NCBI GenBank assembly: GCA_021163945.1 | Contig: JAGGTC010000203.1 | Span: 1 to 7,484, forward strand | DNA: 7,484 nucleotides | From: Deltaproteobacteria bacterium | GTDB taxonomy: Bacteria > Desulfobacterota > Desulfofervidia > Desulfofervidales > DG-60 | Direction of reading: 5' to 3' | Shown here: piece after piece, positions 1 to 5,213 of the stretch | Numbering within the stretch: position 1 is the first letter of the stretch | Layout: the number at the start of each line of letters is the position of its first letter | Notes under the pieces: generated by a model | What the model was told of the DNA's origin: nothing | Database searches by the model: none | What the model saw: the letters and a program-made list of their open reading frames with translations, nothing else | Translations under genes and position numbers: made by a program

Positions 1-2
1 CA

Positions 3-182
3 ATTGAATCTTTAATTAATTTATTAAAGAGCTTAAGTGAGGAAGCAAAAGAGGAGATATTTGAGAAGGTTTTTATCGAGGAAGACACGGTCCCTCTCAC
101 TAACGAGGAGAGACAGGCTGTCATGAAAGCAGAAGAAGAATTTAAATCTGGAGAGACAATCAGATGGCCATTTGGCAGGTAG
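3..182 (+). CDS. Antitoxin of a type II toxin-antitoxin pair, C-terminal part (5' truncated by window edge)
   Basis: An open frame runs from the window edge to a TAG at 180-182, giving 59 residues with no start in view. The residues are strongly charged: an acidic and lysine-rich helix (about SLSEEAKEEIFEKVF), then LTNEERQAVMKAEEEFKSGE and a final IRWPFGR. This resembles the C-terminal, toxin-binding part of small antitoxins paired with RelE/ParE toxins, where a helix ends in a 'sG..i.W' type tail. The next gene starts at 164 inside this one (19 bp overlap, different frame), the usual layout of an antitoxin-toxin operon with translational coupling. In known pairs the antitoxin neutralises the toxin and represses their shared promoter; the DNA-binding N-terminus and the promoter lie outside the window. 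The antitoxin family is not certain. Confidence 0.7.
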   Translation: MESLINLLKSLSEEAKEEIFEKVFIEEDTVPLTNEERQAVMKAEEEFKSGETIRWPFGR

Positions 183-424
183 AGTTTTCTAAACAAGCAT
201 ATAAAACTTATCAGAAACTTAACAAAGGTTACCAAAGGAAAATTGATAGAGTTTTAACTTGGCTAATCAACAAAGAAAAGGTAGATATAAAATCTGTAGA
301 AGGAGAAGATGATATTTACAGATTAAGAATTGGAAAATATAGAGTATTGATAAAGTTTCAAAAAGATGAGAAAGTCATTTTGGTCACCAAAATAGGTTTA
401 AGGGGTGATATTTATAAAAAATAA
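164..424 (+). CDS. RelE/ParE-superfamily type II toxin
   Basis: An 86-residue basic protein with the compact RelE fold pattern: first strand WQVEFS (4-9), a helical hairpin containing AYKTYQKL..GYQRKIDRVLTWL (12-34), then the signature strands YRLRIGKYRVLIKF (52-65) and VILVTKIGLRGDIYKK (71-86). The 'YRLRIGKYRVL' core and the terminal 'R80-D-I-Y84' match RelE-type mRNA interferases, where a C-terminal Arg and Tyr sit in the active site. Members of this family usually cleave mRNA in the ribosomal A site; ParE relatives instead act on gyrase, and sequence alone does not fully separate the two. The RelE-like C-terminal Arg/Tyr favours the RNase role. The ATG lies inside the upstream antitoxin frame with a 19 bp overlap, so translation is probably coupled. 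Length is normal and no active-site loss is visible, so the module looks intact as far as it can be seen. Confidence 0.88.
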   Translation: MAIWQVEFSKQAYKTYQKLNKGYQRKIDRVLTWLINKEKVDIKSVEGEDDIYRLRIGKYRVLIKFQKDEKVILVTKIGLRGDIYKK

Positions 425-430
425 TAAAAC

Positions 431-483
431 ACCTAACCACTCATTCCAGCAGACGGCAGATAGCCACCGCTGATTCGACCGTT
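431..483. repeat. attC-like imperfect hairpin, possible integron recombination-site remnant
   Basis: This 53-bp stretch is clearly richer in GC than its surroundings. It begins with ACCTAAC (431-437), which fits the RYYYAAC half-core of integron attC sites. An imperfect hairpin follows: CAGC (447-450) pairs with GCTG (469-472), and GGC (455-457) pairs with GCC (463-465), with unpaired bases on one arm as in attC. It ends in GTT at 481-483. The bases after GTT are CCTT, which do not fit the expected GTTRRRY, so the second core is incomplete. It lies 7 bp after a toxin-antitoxin pair, a common cassette cargo. It could equally be an unrelated small repeat; no second copy is present in the window. 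Confidence 0.3.
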
Positions 484-603
484 CCTTTTATTACTGTACT
501 TTGACAGTTGTTTTTTGAAAATTTATGTTTATGGGCATTTTTAAGTGTAAATGAAGATGTAGGCACTACATTTAAAAAGGACTTAGAGAACTGCATAGCC
601 TAT

Positions 604-1143
604 ATGAAACACCCATTTAGAAGGTGGAAGTTAGAATTCATTAGAAGTTCTTGGGATTCTCTTTTGATAGGTTTTGTTATGGGAGCCTTAGTGATGGCAT
701 TAGCTATCCAAACCGGAACAACTTGGAATTCTCTTTTGATAACTTCTGTTACGGGAGCTCTTGGTATTTTCGTTGGTTCTCTTATAGAGCGGAAGACTAA
801 GCACCAACTGTGGCTTTCTGAAAGGAGAGCAGAATTTTTTGCTGAATTCTTAAAAATATTACAGAAGTGTGAAGAAAAAGCATCCATATATTTAAGAGAA
901 AATCCGGAAGAAAAACCCAGAAAAAGCCACCAACTTTACGAGATCTATTACCCTGCCCGTGATTATGCAAAAATAGTGCGGTTATTTTTGAGGGAAGATT
1001 TAAGAGACCATTTTGAAAAGTTGGTTAGAAAAATAGGTGGCAGCTATTCTCTGGATATTAAAGAAAGAGCAGGAAAAATGGTAGAAGTAAAAGAAGAAAT
1101 ACAAAAAATCTTAGAGGAACATATCAAAAATCCAAAATGGTAA
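604..1143 (+). CDS. Small membrane-anchored protein with two transmembrane helices and a helical cytosolic domain, function unknown
   Basis: I do not recognise a named family. From the ATG at 604 it has 179 residues: a basic N-terminus (MKHPFRRWKLEF), two hydrophobic segments at about 18-37 and 42-61 joined by a short turn, then a soluble, charged, mostly helical region to the end (HQLWLSERRAEFFAEFLKIL at about 67-86). The two membrane segments are an imperfect tandem repeat: WDSLLIGFVMGAL (17-29) against WNSLLITSVTGAL (41-53), period 24 residues or 72 bp (652-693 and 724-765). The positive-inside rule suggests both ends are cytoplasmic. The frame stays open up to a TTG at 508, which would add 32 residues; neither start has a good ribosome binding site, and I prefer the ATG. 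The stop overlaps a possible 49-codon ORF, and the ERCC4 nuclease gene lies downstream on the same strand, so they may share a transcript. Confidence 0.6.
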   Translation: MKHPFRRWKLEFIRSSWDSLLIGFVMGALVMALAIQTGTTWNSLLITSVTGALGIFVGSLIERKTKHQLWLSERRAEFFAEFLKILQKCEEKASIYLRENPEEKPRKSHQLYEIYYPARDYAKIVRLFLREDLRDHFEKLVRKIGGSYSLDIKERAGKMVEVKEEIQKILEEHIKNPKW

Positions 1144-1286
1144 AGATTGAAGGAATAACTAGTCTAAACATTCATGAACAAGAAATAGTTGTAGCAAGGC
1201 CTTGCTATAAGTTGCATTTGATCACAAAATACGGTAATACTTGTTTAATTGATGCAGAGGTGGTCCAGATTTTTATTGGGAGGTAA
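1137..1286 (+). CDS. Possible small ORF (49 residues), function unknown
   Basis: The ATG overlaps the stop of the upstream membrane protein gene (ATGGTAA, 1137-1143). The frame runs to TAA at 1284-1286, giving a product starting MVKIEGITSLNIHEQEIVV and ending in VVQIFIGR. The overlap suggests translational coupling; a GAGGA at 1114-1118 is too far upstream (18 nt) to be a convincing ribosome binding site of its own. The last codons (GGG AGG) double as the GGGAGG ribosome binding site of the ERCC4 gene 11 bp downstream. Without this ORF the 153 bp between the flanking genes would be empty. No family is recognised and there is no hydrophobic segment or signal peptide. It could be a chance ORF. 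Confidence 0.3.
   Translation: MVKIEGITSLNIHEQEIVVARPCYKLHLITKYGNTCLIDAEVVQIFIGR
1278..1283 (+). promoter_or_regulatory. Ribosome binding site of the ERCC4-domain gene
   Basis: GGGAGG lies 13 nt before the ATG at 1297, slightly longer than the usual spacing. It supports 1297 as the start, since no other in-frame start nearby has a better match. Confidence 0.55.
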
Positions 1287-1296
1287 CAGCTAATAG

Positions 1297-2370
1297 ATGC
1301 CAGAAGGAAAGTTGTGGATTCTGGAGCGTATAGCCAGTAAGCGATTTCCCTATAGAATTCGCATTGTCAAGGGGGATAAGCCCCTTCTGGCCCTTAAGGT
1401 TCAGTCTAAGTGGCCTGGCAGTGGAACTCAGGTCTTTTGTCTAAGAGATGAATCCTTAGAAGCAGAAACTGTAGAGATAGTAGAAACAGTGCCAATTGTT
1501 TCCATGCGTAGATATGGCAAAAGGTTGGCTATAGTGCTGGACAGAAAAAGGAATAAAAGATGTGATTTTCTTTTCTTAAAAAAGTCTTACAAAAATAAGG
1601 AAGGAGAATATGAGCAAATCTTTTGGCGTACCTATCAATCCCTCAAGGCTACAAGAAAAGGTTATATTCTTCCAGCCTGGAATGCATCTGAAATAACTGT
1701 CTATGTAGATAAGGAAGAACGTTATCCCTGGAGATTTCCGGATTGTCGGGTGGAAAGGGTATCCCTTCCTGTAGGAGATTATGCCCTAGCAGGGAAAGAA
1801 GGCTTTATAGCTATAGTAGAAAGAAAGACTTTTGATAATATGTTATCAGAATTGGGGAAATTGGATGCCTTTCACCAAACACTGGGAGAATTAGAGGCCT
1901 ATCCTTATAATGCCTTGGTGATAGAAGCAGGCTATCCAGATTTTTTGGATAGAAAAAGACTTCATCATTATAACCCTTCTGTAGTTGCTAGGGCATTGGC
2001 CGATATATCTGCCTTGCATCCCAAGTTAAAGGTGATCTTTGCTCACAGCAGGAAGGGGGCCAATGAGTGGTGCCGCAGGTATTTTGAGTCTGTGTATTAT
2101 CACTTGCTTCAGGAAAAAAGTCCACCGCAGGTGAGAGAAACAGTGGGTATTTATACAGGAGCAGAGCCTTTTCCTTTTGATCCTTTGATGATCCTGAAGG
2201 CCCATTTTCCCCATTTGCCTGAGACCTTTACAGTGGGTGATTTGAGAGAGGCATTTCCCCAGATTTCAGATAACTTTATCAGGTCATTTTTAAAGGAAAT
2301 GAAGAAAAGAGGGACTATTATTTGTATAAGACGGGGCTCCCTTTCTTACTGGAAAAAGGTCATCGCTTGA
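1297..2370 (+). CDS. ERCC4 (XPF-type) nuclease domain protein
   Basis: A 357-residue protein with three parts. The N-terminal ~130 residues form a basic, beta-rich region that I do not recognise. The central part, about 133-270, is an ERCC4 nuclease domain: VDKEER (137-142), LPVGDYAL (157-164, metal-binding GDY), VERKTF (174-179) and LVIEAGYPDFL (207-217). The conserved run ADISALHPKLKVIFAHSRKGANEW (234-257) follows. The C-terminal part (about 290-357) has a short helical, winged-helix-like look, ending FLKEMKKRGTIICIRRGSLSYWK. XPF/Mus81 relatives cut branched or flapped DNA with the GDXnERKX3D motif and a divalent metal. Here the final position of that motif is Asn181, with Asp180 just before it. 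Bacterial stand-alone members like this one are poorly characterised; a role in DNA repair or processing of foreign DNA is inference. It lies downstream of the small membrane protein on the same strand and converges on the DUF3467 gene. Confidence 0.85.
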   Translation: MPEGKLWILERIASKRFPYRIRIVKGDKPLLALKVQSKWPGSGTQVFCLRDESLEAETVEIVETVPIVSMRRYGKRLAIVLDRKRNKRCDFLFLKKSYKNKEGEYEQIFWRTYQSLKATRKGYILPAWNASEITVYVDKEERYPWRFPDCRVERVSLPVGDYALAGKEGFIAIVERKTFDNMLSELGKLDAFHQTLGELEAYPYNALVIEAGYPDFLDRKRLHHYNPSVVARALADISALHPKLKVIFAHSRKGANEWCRRYFESVYYHLLQEKSPPQVRETVGIYTGAEPFPFDPLMILKAHFPHLPETFTVGDLREAFPQISDNFIRSFLKEMKKRGTIICIRRGSLSYWKKVIA

Positions 2371-2393
2371 TGAGCAATAAAATTAATGCCTTG

Positions 2394-2723
2394 CTACATG
2401 AGTTTTGAAGAAGGAAGCTTTGTTCCTTCTAGACGAGGAGAGGGAATTTTACCAAAATTCTTTTCATATTCCTCAATATGGTGTTTAAGCCAATCCAAAA
2501 AGACCTTTGCCTGTTCTGGGGACATTGTGATCTCAACCTGAAGTTCCCTCAGTATCATTGGCTGTGTTTTTCCCATAAAGGTCTCTTCAGAGATATCCTC
2601 ATAGCCCTCTCTAAAAAATATCATCTTAAATTCAAATGGAGTGTGACCACCATAGACACCAGATGAGTAGAATCTCCTAAAATTTGGATCCTTCCTCACT
2701 ATAAATTTTGGCTTCTCTTTCAT
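2394..2723 (-). CDS. DUF3467-like small protein
   Basis: A 109-residue soluble protein. The C-terminal half carries the typical DUF3467 pattern: a strand LRELQVEITMSPEQAK (58-73), then a helix VFLDWLKHHIEEYEKNFGKIP (74-94), matching the family style 'v.msPehAK.ll..L..nI..YE..fG.i'. The N-terminal half (FIVRKDPNFRRFYSSGVYGGHTPFEFKMIFF) fits the family's beta strands, with the 'ysngv.v..tp.ef.l.F' flavour. The molecular function of this family is unknown. Start choice is supported by a GGGGGA ribosome binding site 4 nt upstream of the ATG. The gene lies 122 bp downstream of yacP on the same strand, so it may be transcribed with it or alone; AT-rich DNA upstream could hold a promoter. It ends 23 bp from the convergent ERCC4 gene. 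Confidence 0.75.
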   Translation of the reverse strand: MKEKPKFIVRKDPNFRRFYSSGVYGGHTPFEFKMIFFREGYEDISEETFMGKTQPMILRELQVEITMSPEQAKVFLDWLKHHIEEYEKNFGKIPSPRLEGTKLPSSKLM

Positions 2724-2845
2724 CTTTCCCCCACTATTAATATCATGCAGGCTTATTTTTAACAGAAGAAGAAATAAAAAACAAGGAAACTTTAGGGCAT
2801 TATCAAAAGTTAGTAATGGCAGATCAAATCAATGGGAACCAACAT

Positions 2846-3349
2846 CTATAACTTTTTTAGTACCCTTAGCCTCCGTCTCTCACGTTTAGAAAGTCGATGG
2901 GAAGGCCCCTTTTTCTTAGGGACAATCTTAGATGGATGATCCCCTTTAGTTGCCCCCTTTCCATAAATGGCCATCTCCAATTTTGAGATAAACTCGGCGG
3001 ATAAAACGGCATTTGCATTATGACGTTCTGCAAATGAGACAATCTCTTTGTCTGAACTAATCACTATCAGGTTGGGTTGTCTCTCCACAATCTCCTTAAT
3101 CACATCATCTGCCTTTTGCCCCCTCCCTGAATAAATAACAGTAATGGCACCAACTTTCTCCTTTTGTAAAGAGAGGTGCTTACCATGTTCACCATCAAAT
3201 ACCACGGTAATATCATGTCTTTTAAGACGGCGATATGCCTGGAGGTATCTAATCAATGCCTCCCTTCCGGCCTCTAGGCTCTCTAGTTCAATCTGACTCA
3301 AAGTAGGGGATTGGCGAATGAGGTTGTAGCCATCAATAACCAACTTCAT
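2846..3349 (-). CDS. NYN-domain endoribonuclease, YacP/Rae1-like
   Basis: A 167-residue protein of the YacP (DUF901) branch of the NYN/PIN-like nucleases. The acidic metal-binding residues are all in place: D6 in VIDGYNLI (4-11), with N9 of the same motif; D52 in TVVFDG (48-53); D81 and D82 in GQKADDVI (77-84); and D100 in VISSD (96-100). Residues 143-167 form a strongly basic tail (PKKKGPSHRLSKRERRRLRV), likely to contact RNA. In Bacillus subtilis, Rae1 (YacP) is a ribosome-associated RNase that cuts mRNA in the A site; whether this one does is inference. The length matches the family. The ATG is 5 bp after the queH stop, with no clear ribosome binding site of its own, so translation is probably coupled to queH. 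Both products act on translation (mRNA at the ribosome, tRNA modification), which may explain the pairing. Confidence 0.88.
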   Translation of the reverse strand: MKLVIDGYNLIRQSPTLSQIELESLEAGREALIRYLQAYRRLKRHDITVVFDGEHGKHLSLQKEKVGAITVIYSGRGQKADDVIKEIVERQPNLIVISSDKEIVSFAERHNANAVLSAEFISKLEMAIYGKGATKGDHPSKIVPKKKGPSHRLSKRERRRLRVLKKL

Positions 3350-3354
3350 CTTTA

Positions 3355-3903
3355 TTATGAATCTGTTTTAATAATTGGTCTACAGAATCTCTCTTTCTCA
3401 CTATATATACACCCACAATACTGCTGTCTATACATATTGAGCCTCTTGGAAACCTCAATTCCCTCCTTCCATCCTACCCTAAAGTCTTCATATAAAAACG
3501 GGACCCCATACTCCTTGCCTAGGCTTTTCCCAATATCAACGATCAATTCATGATTTTGAAACTTGCTATAGAGCAATGTGGTGGTAAATGCATTAAATTT
3601 CCCCTTTTTTGCAATCTGGGCTGTTGCCTTAAGGCGGGTGTGGTAACAGAAACGGCATCTATTCTCTTCCCTAAAGACCGCCCCCCGAAGAAAGAGCTCT
3701 AGGTCATATCTATCCCGCCAAATCATACGTAAATTGATGCTATTTGCATAATCCCTTACTGCCTCTAACCGACGCCTATACTCAGTAAATGGATGGATAT
3801 TTGGATTATAAAAGAAACCAAAGACCTCCATGCCCTTTTCCCGCAGTACCTTCACAGGATAGATTGCACAAGGGGCACAGCAGATATGTAGCAACACCTT
3901 CAT
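3355..3903 (-). CDS. queH: Epoxyqueuosine reductase QueH
   Basis: QueH (formerly DUF208) carries out the last step of queuosine synthesis, reducing epoxyqueuosine to queuosine at the wobble position of tRNAs with GUN anticodons. It replaces the unrelated cobalamin enzyme QueG. From the ATG at 3903 the protein has 182 residues and opens directly with the family's MKVLLHICCAPC. The cysteines C8-C9 and C83-x2-C86 (NRCRFCYHTRL) are those that bind the [4Fe-4S] cluster in the family. The C-terminal QYCGCIYSE (161-169) gives the conserved CxC pair, and NPNIHPFTEYRRR (33-45) is also typical. A TTG at 3942 would extend it by 13 residues, but that segment overlaps a promoter-like sequence and lies outside the conserved domain, so I use 3903. 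It is first in a minus-strand run with yacP and is divergent from the DUF401 gene. Confidence 0.95.
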   Translation of the reverse strand: MKVLLHICCAPCAIYPVKVLREKGMEVFGFFYNPNIHPFTEYRRRLEAVRDYANSINLRMIWRDRYDLELFLRGAVFREENRCRFCYHTRLKATAQIAKKGKFNAFTTTLLYSKFQNHELIVDIGKSLGKEYGVPFLYEDFRVGWKEGIEVSKRLNMYRQQYCGCIYSEKERFCRPIIKTDS

Positions 3904-3913
3904 TTTAATGGAA

Positions 3914-3942
3914 AATTTAACTTTCCTTACAGATTGAGTCAA
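3914..3942 (-). promoter_or_regulatory. Putative sigma70-type promoter of queH-yacP
   Basis: Read on the minus strand, TTGACT (3942-3937) is followed after 17 bp by TAAATT (3919-3914), a near-consensus -35 and a fair -10. Transcription would start around 3907, only a few bases before the queH ATG at 3903, so the mRNA would be almost leaderless. This agrees with the lack of a well-placed ribosome binding site. The -10 lies within the inverted-repeat arm. Confidence 0.45.
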
Positions 3943-3950
3943 CCCAAAAA

Positions 3951-3978
3951 TTGCAAATAAAAAAATATAGGTTAAATT
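3951..3978 (+). promoter_or_regulatory. Putative promoter of the DUF401 gene
   Basis: TTGCAA (3951-3956) and TAAATT (3973-3978) are separated by 16 bp. This mirrors the arrangement on the opposite strand and uses the same repeat arm as -10. Transcription would start very close to the ATG at 3984. TATAGG (3966-3971) is an alternative -10, but it lacks a good partner. Confidence 0.35.
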
Positions 3979-3983
3979 TTCCT

Positions 3984-5213
3984 ATGCCTTTAATAAAGCT
4001 ATTGATCATCTTTTTTGGCCTAATATTACTCCTTAGAAGGAATTGGTTATTAGGGCACTGCCTATTTTTGGCCTCGCTCACCTTGGCCCTGTGGCAAGGC
4101 ATAGGCCCTATTCGGATTTTTCTTATATTTGTAAAGGCAATCTCAAATGCCCAAAATCTATTGTTGAGCTGTATCATTCTTTCTATTCTTATCTTTGCCC
4201 ACAGTTTAAGTAAAACAGGCCAACTAAAGAGGATAATCAAGGCCTATCAAGGTATCTTTCCCTGGCCTCGTTTTAATCTCATGACATTGCCTGCCCTTGT
4301 TGGCCTCTTGCCTATGCCAGGCGGGGCTGTCTTTTCTGCCCCCCTTATAGAGGGATTAGGTAAACAATATGGCATTTCCCATGTATGTCAGGCCATCGTA
4401 AATTACTGGTTTCGCCATATCTGGGAATATACATGGCCTTTATATCCAGGCCTTCTCTTGGCGAGCCATTTGGGGGAGGTAGAGATCTACCGCCTTATCT
4501 ATATCCAACTCCCCCTTACTATAATGGCATTTTTTCTAGGTTACCTATTTTATCTCCCACGGCCCTTAGATATACACTTATCTAATAGAGAAGGCAATTT
4601 TTTTAATTTTTTAAAAGAAATGGCACCTATATTGACAGCAGTCATCTTCGCCATCTCCTTTGAGGCAAAAATACACTTTCTGCCTAGAGAGATGGCCATT
4701 GCCGTGGCTGTTTGGATAGGTATCTTTTGGGTCTGGTTAAAGCAAAGGATAAGTATCTCACAACTTAAAGCCATTTTTGGGGATAGCACCCTGATTAAGG
4801 TACTTTACGCAGTGCTCTCTATCTTTTGTTTTAAGGAGATTATCAATGAAAGTAACATTGTATTAGATGCTAGCCATCTGTTGACAAAGTGCCATATCCC
4901 ATTGTTTCTTATTGCCTCAGTTATTCCTTTTCTGGTAGGTCTAGTCATTGGCCTGACCCTGGCCTTTGTCGGTACCACATTTCCGCTCATTACTGCCCTA
5001 ATCCATGCCCTTCATGTACCCGTCCTACCCTATATATCCTTGGCCTTTAGTTGTGGTGTAATAGGGGTATTGCTCTCCCCAATGCACCTTTGCTTTGTCT
5101 TAAGTTTAGAATATTTTCATGTACCCTTTGATAAGACTCACAAAAGGCTCTATTTGCCATGTATCTCTATGATTCTGTTTATCTTTATGTGGTTTCTATT
5201 CCTAATTTTTTGA
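3984..5213 (+). CDS. DUF401 family membrane protein, probable transporter
   Basis: From the ATG at 3984 this is a 409-residue, very hydrophobic protein with roughly ten membrane segments spread over its length. It begins at once with a helix (LIKLLIIFFGLILLL) and ends with another (MILFIFMWFLFLIF). The family's hallmark is clear: LLPMPGGAVFSAP (108-120), a likely re-entrant or substrate-site loop, followed by NYWFRHIWEYTWPLYPG (140-156). A second related loop in the C-terminal half, GLTLAFVGTTFP (323-334) and LLSPMHLC (363-370), suggests the two-halves design of ion-transporter-superfamily permeases. The substrate is unknown; an anion or carboxylate is a guess from the fold class. A TTG at 3951 would add 11 residues but lies in the putative -35 box. 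The gene is divergent from queH and its last 29 bp overlap the convergent mtaD. Confidence 0.88.
   Translation: MPLIKLLIIFFGLILLLRRNWLLGHCLFLASLTLALWQGIGPIRIFLIFVKAISNAQNLLLSCIILSILIFAHSLSKTGQLKRIIKAYQGIFPWPRFNLMTLPALVGLLPMPGGAVFSAPLIEGLGKQYGISHVCQAIVNYWFRHIWEYTWPLYPGLLLASHLGEVEIYRLIYIQLPLTIMAFFLGYLFYLPRPLDIHLSNREGNFFNFLKEMAPILTAVIFAISFEAKIHFLPREMAIAVAVWIGIFWVWLKQRISISQLKAIFGDSTLIKVLYAVLSIFCFKEIINESNIVLDASHLLTKCHIPLFLIASVIPFLVGLVIGLTLAFVGTTFPLITALIHALHVPVLPYISLAFSCGVIGVLLSPMHLCFVLSLEYFHVPFDKTHKRLYLPCISMILFIFMWFLFLIF

Larger units (their letters stand above)
3910..3982. repeat. Perfect 12-bp inverted repeat in the divergent queH/DUF401 promoter region
   Basis: GGAAAATTTAAC (3910-3921) and GTTAAATTTTCC (3971-3982) are exact reverse complements, separated by 49 bp. 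The arms sit symmetrically: one is 6 nt upstream of the queH ATG (3903) and the other 1 nt upstream of the DUF401 ATG (3984). Each gene therefore reads the same GTTAAATTTTCC just before its start. This may be a duplicated operator, a shared core promoter element, or a 5' leader element. The spacing of arms is too wide for a simple hairpin terminator. Confidence 0.55.

Noticed and set aside
508..603. TTG-initiated N-terminal extension of the membrane protein
   Set aside because: No ribosome binding site is seen before the TTG and the added segment has no features; kept only as an alternative because the frame is open.
600..887. Minus-strand 95-codon frame
   Set aside because: It lies antisense to the two-helix membrane protein gene, whose duplicated helices and amphipathic helical domain are far more protein-like.
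2409..2430. Perfect 8-bp hairpin (AGAAGGAA / TTCCTTCT) as an intrinsic terminator between the convergent ERCC4 and DUF3467 genes
   Set aside because: It lies inside the DUF3467 coding region and has no U-rich tract after it on either strand, so a terminator call is not supported.
2817..2851. 11-codon plus-strand ORF starting at ATG 2817
   Set aside because: It is too short to support by itself and is only part of the open stretch noted at 2741-2851.
3904..3983. TTG start codons at 3942 (queH) and 3951 (DUF401)
   Set aside because: Both fall in the putative -35 boxes, lack ribosome binding sites and add residues outside the conserved domains; the ATGs at 3903 and 3984 fit better.
3917..4240. 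Minus-strand 107-codon frame crossing the divergent region
   Set aside because: It is antisense to the start of the DUF401 gene and overlaps the queH promoter region; no family features.
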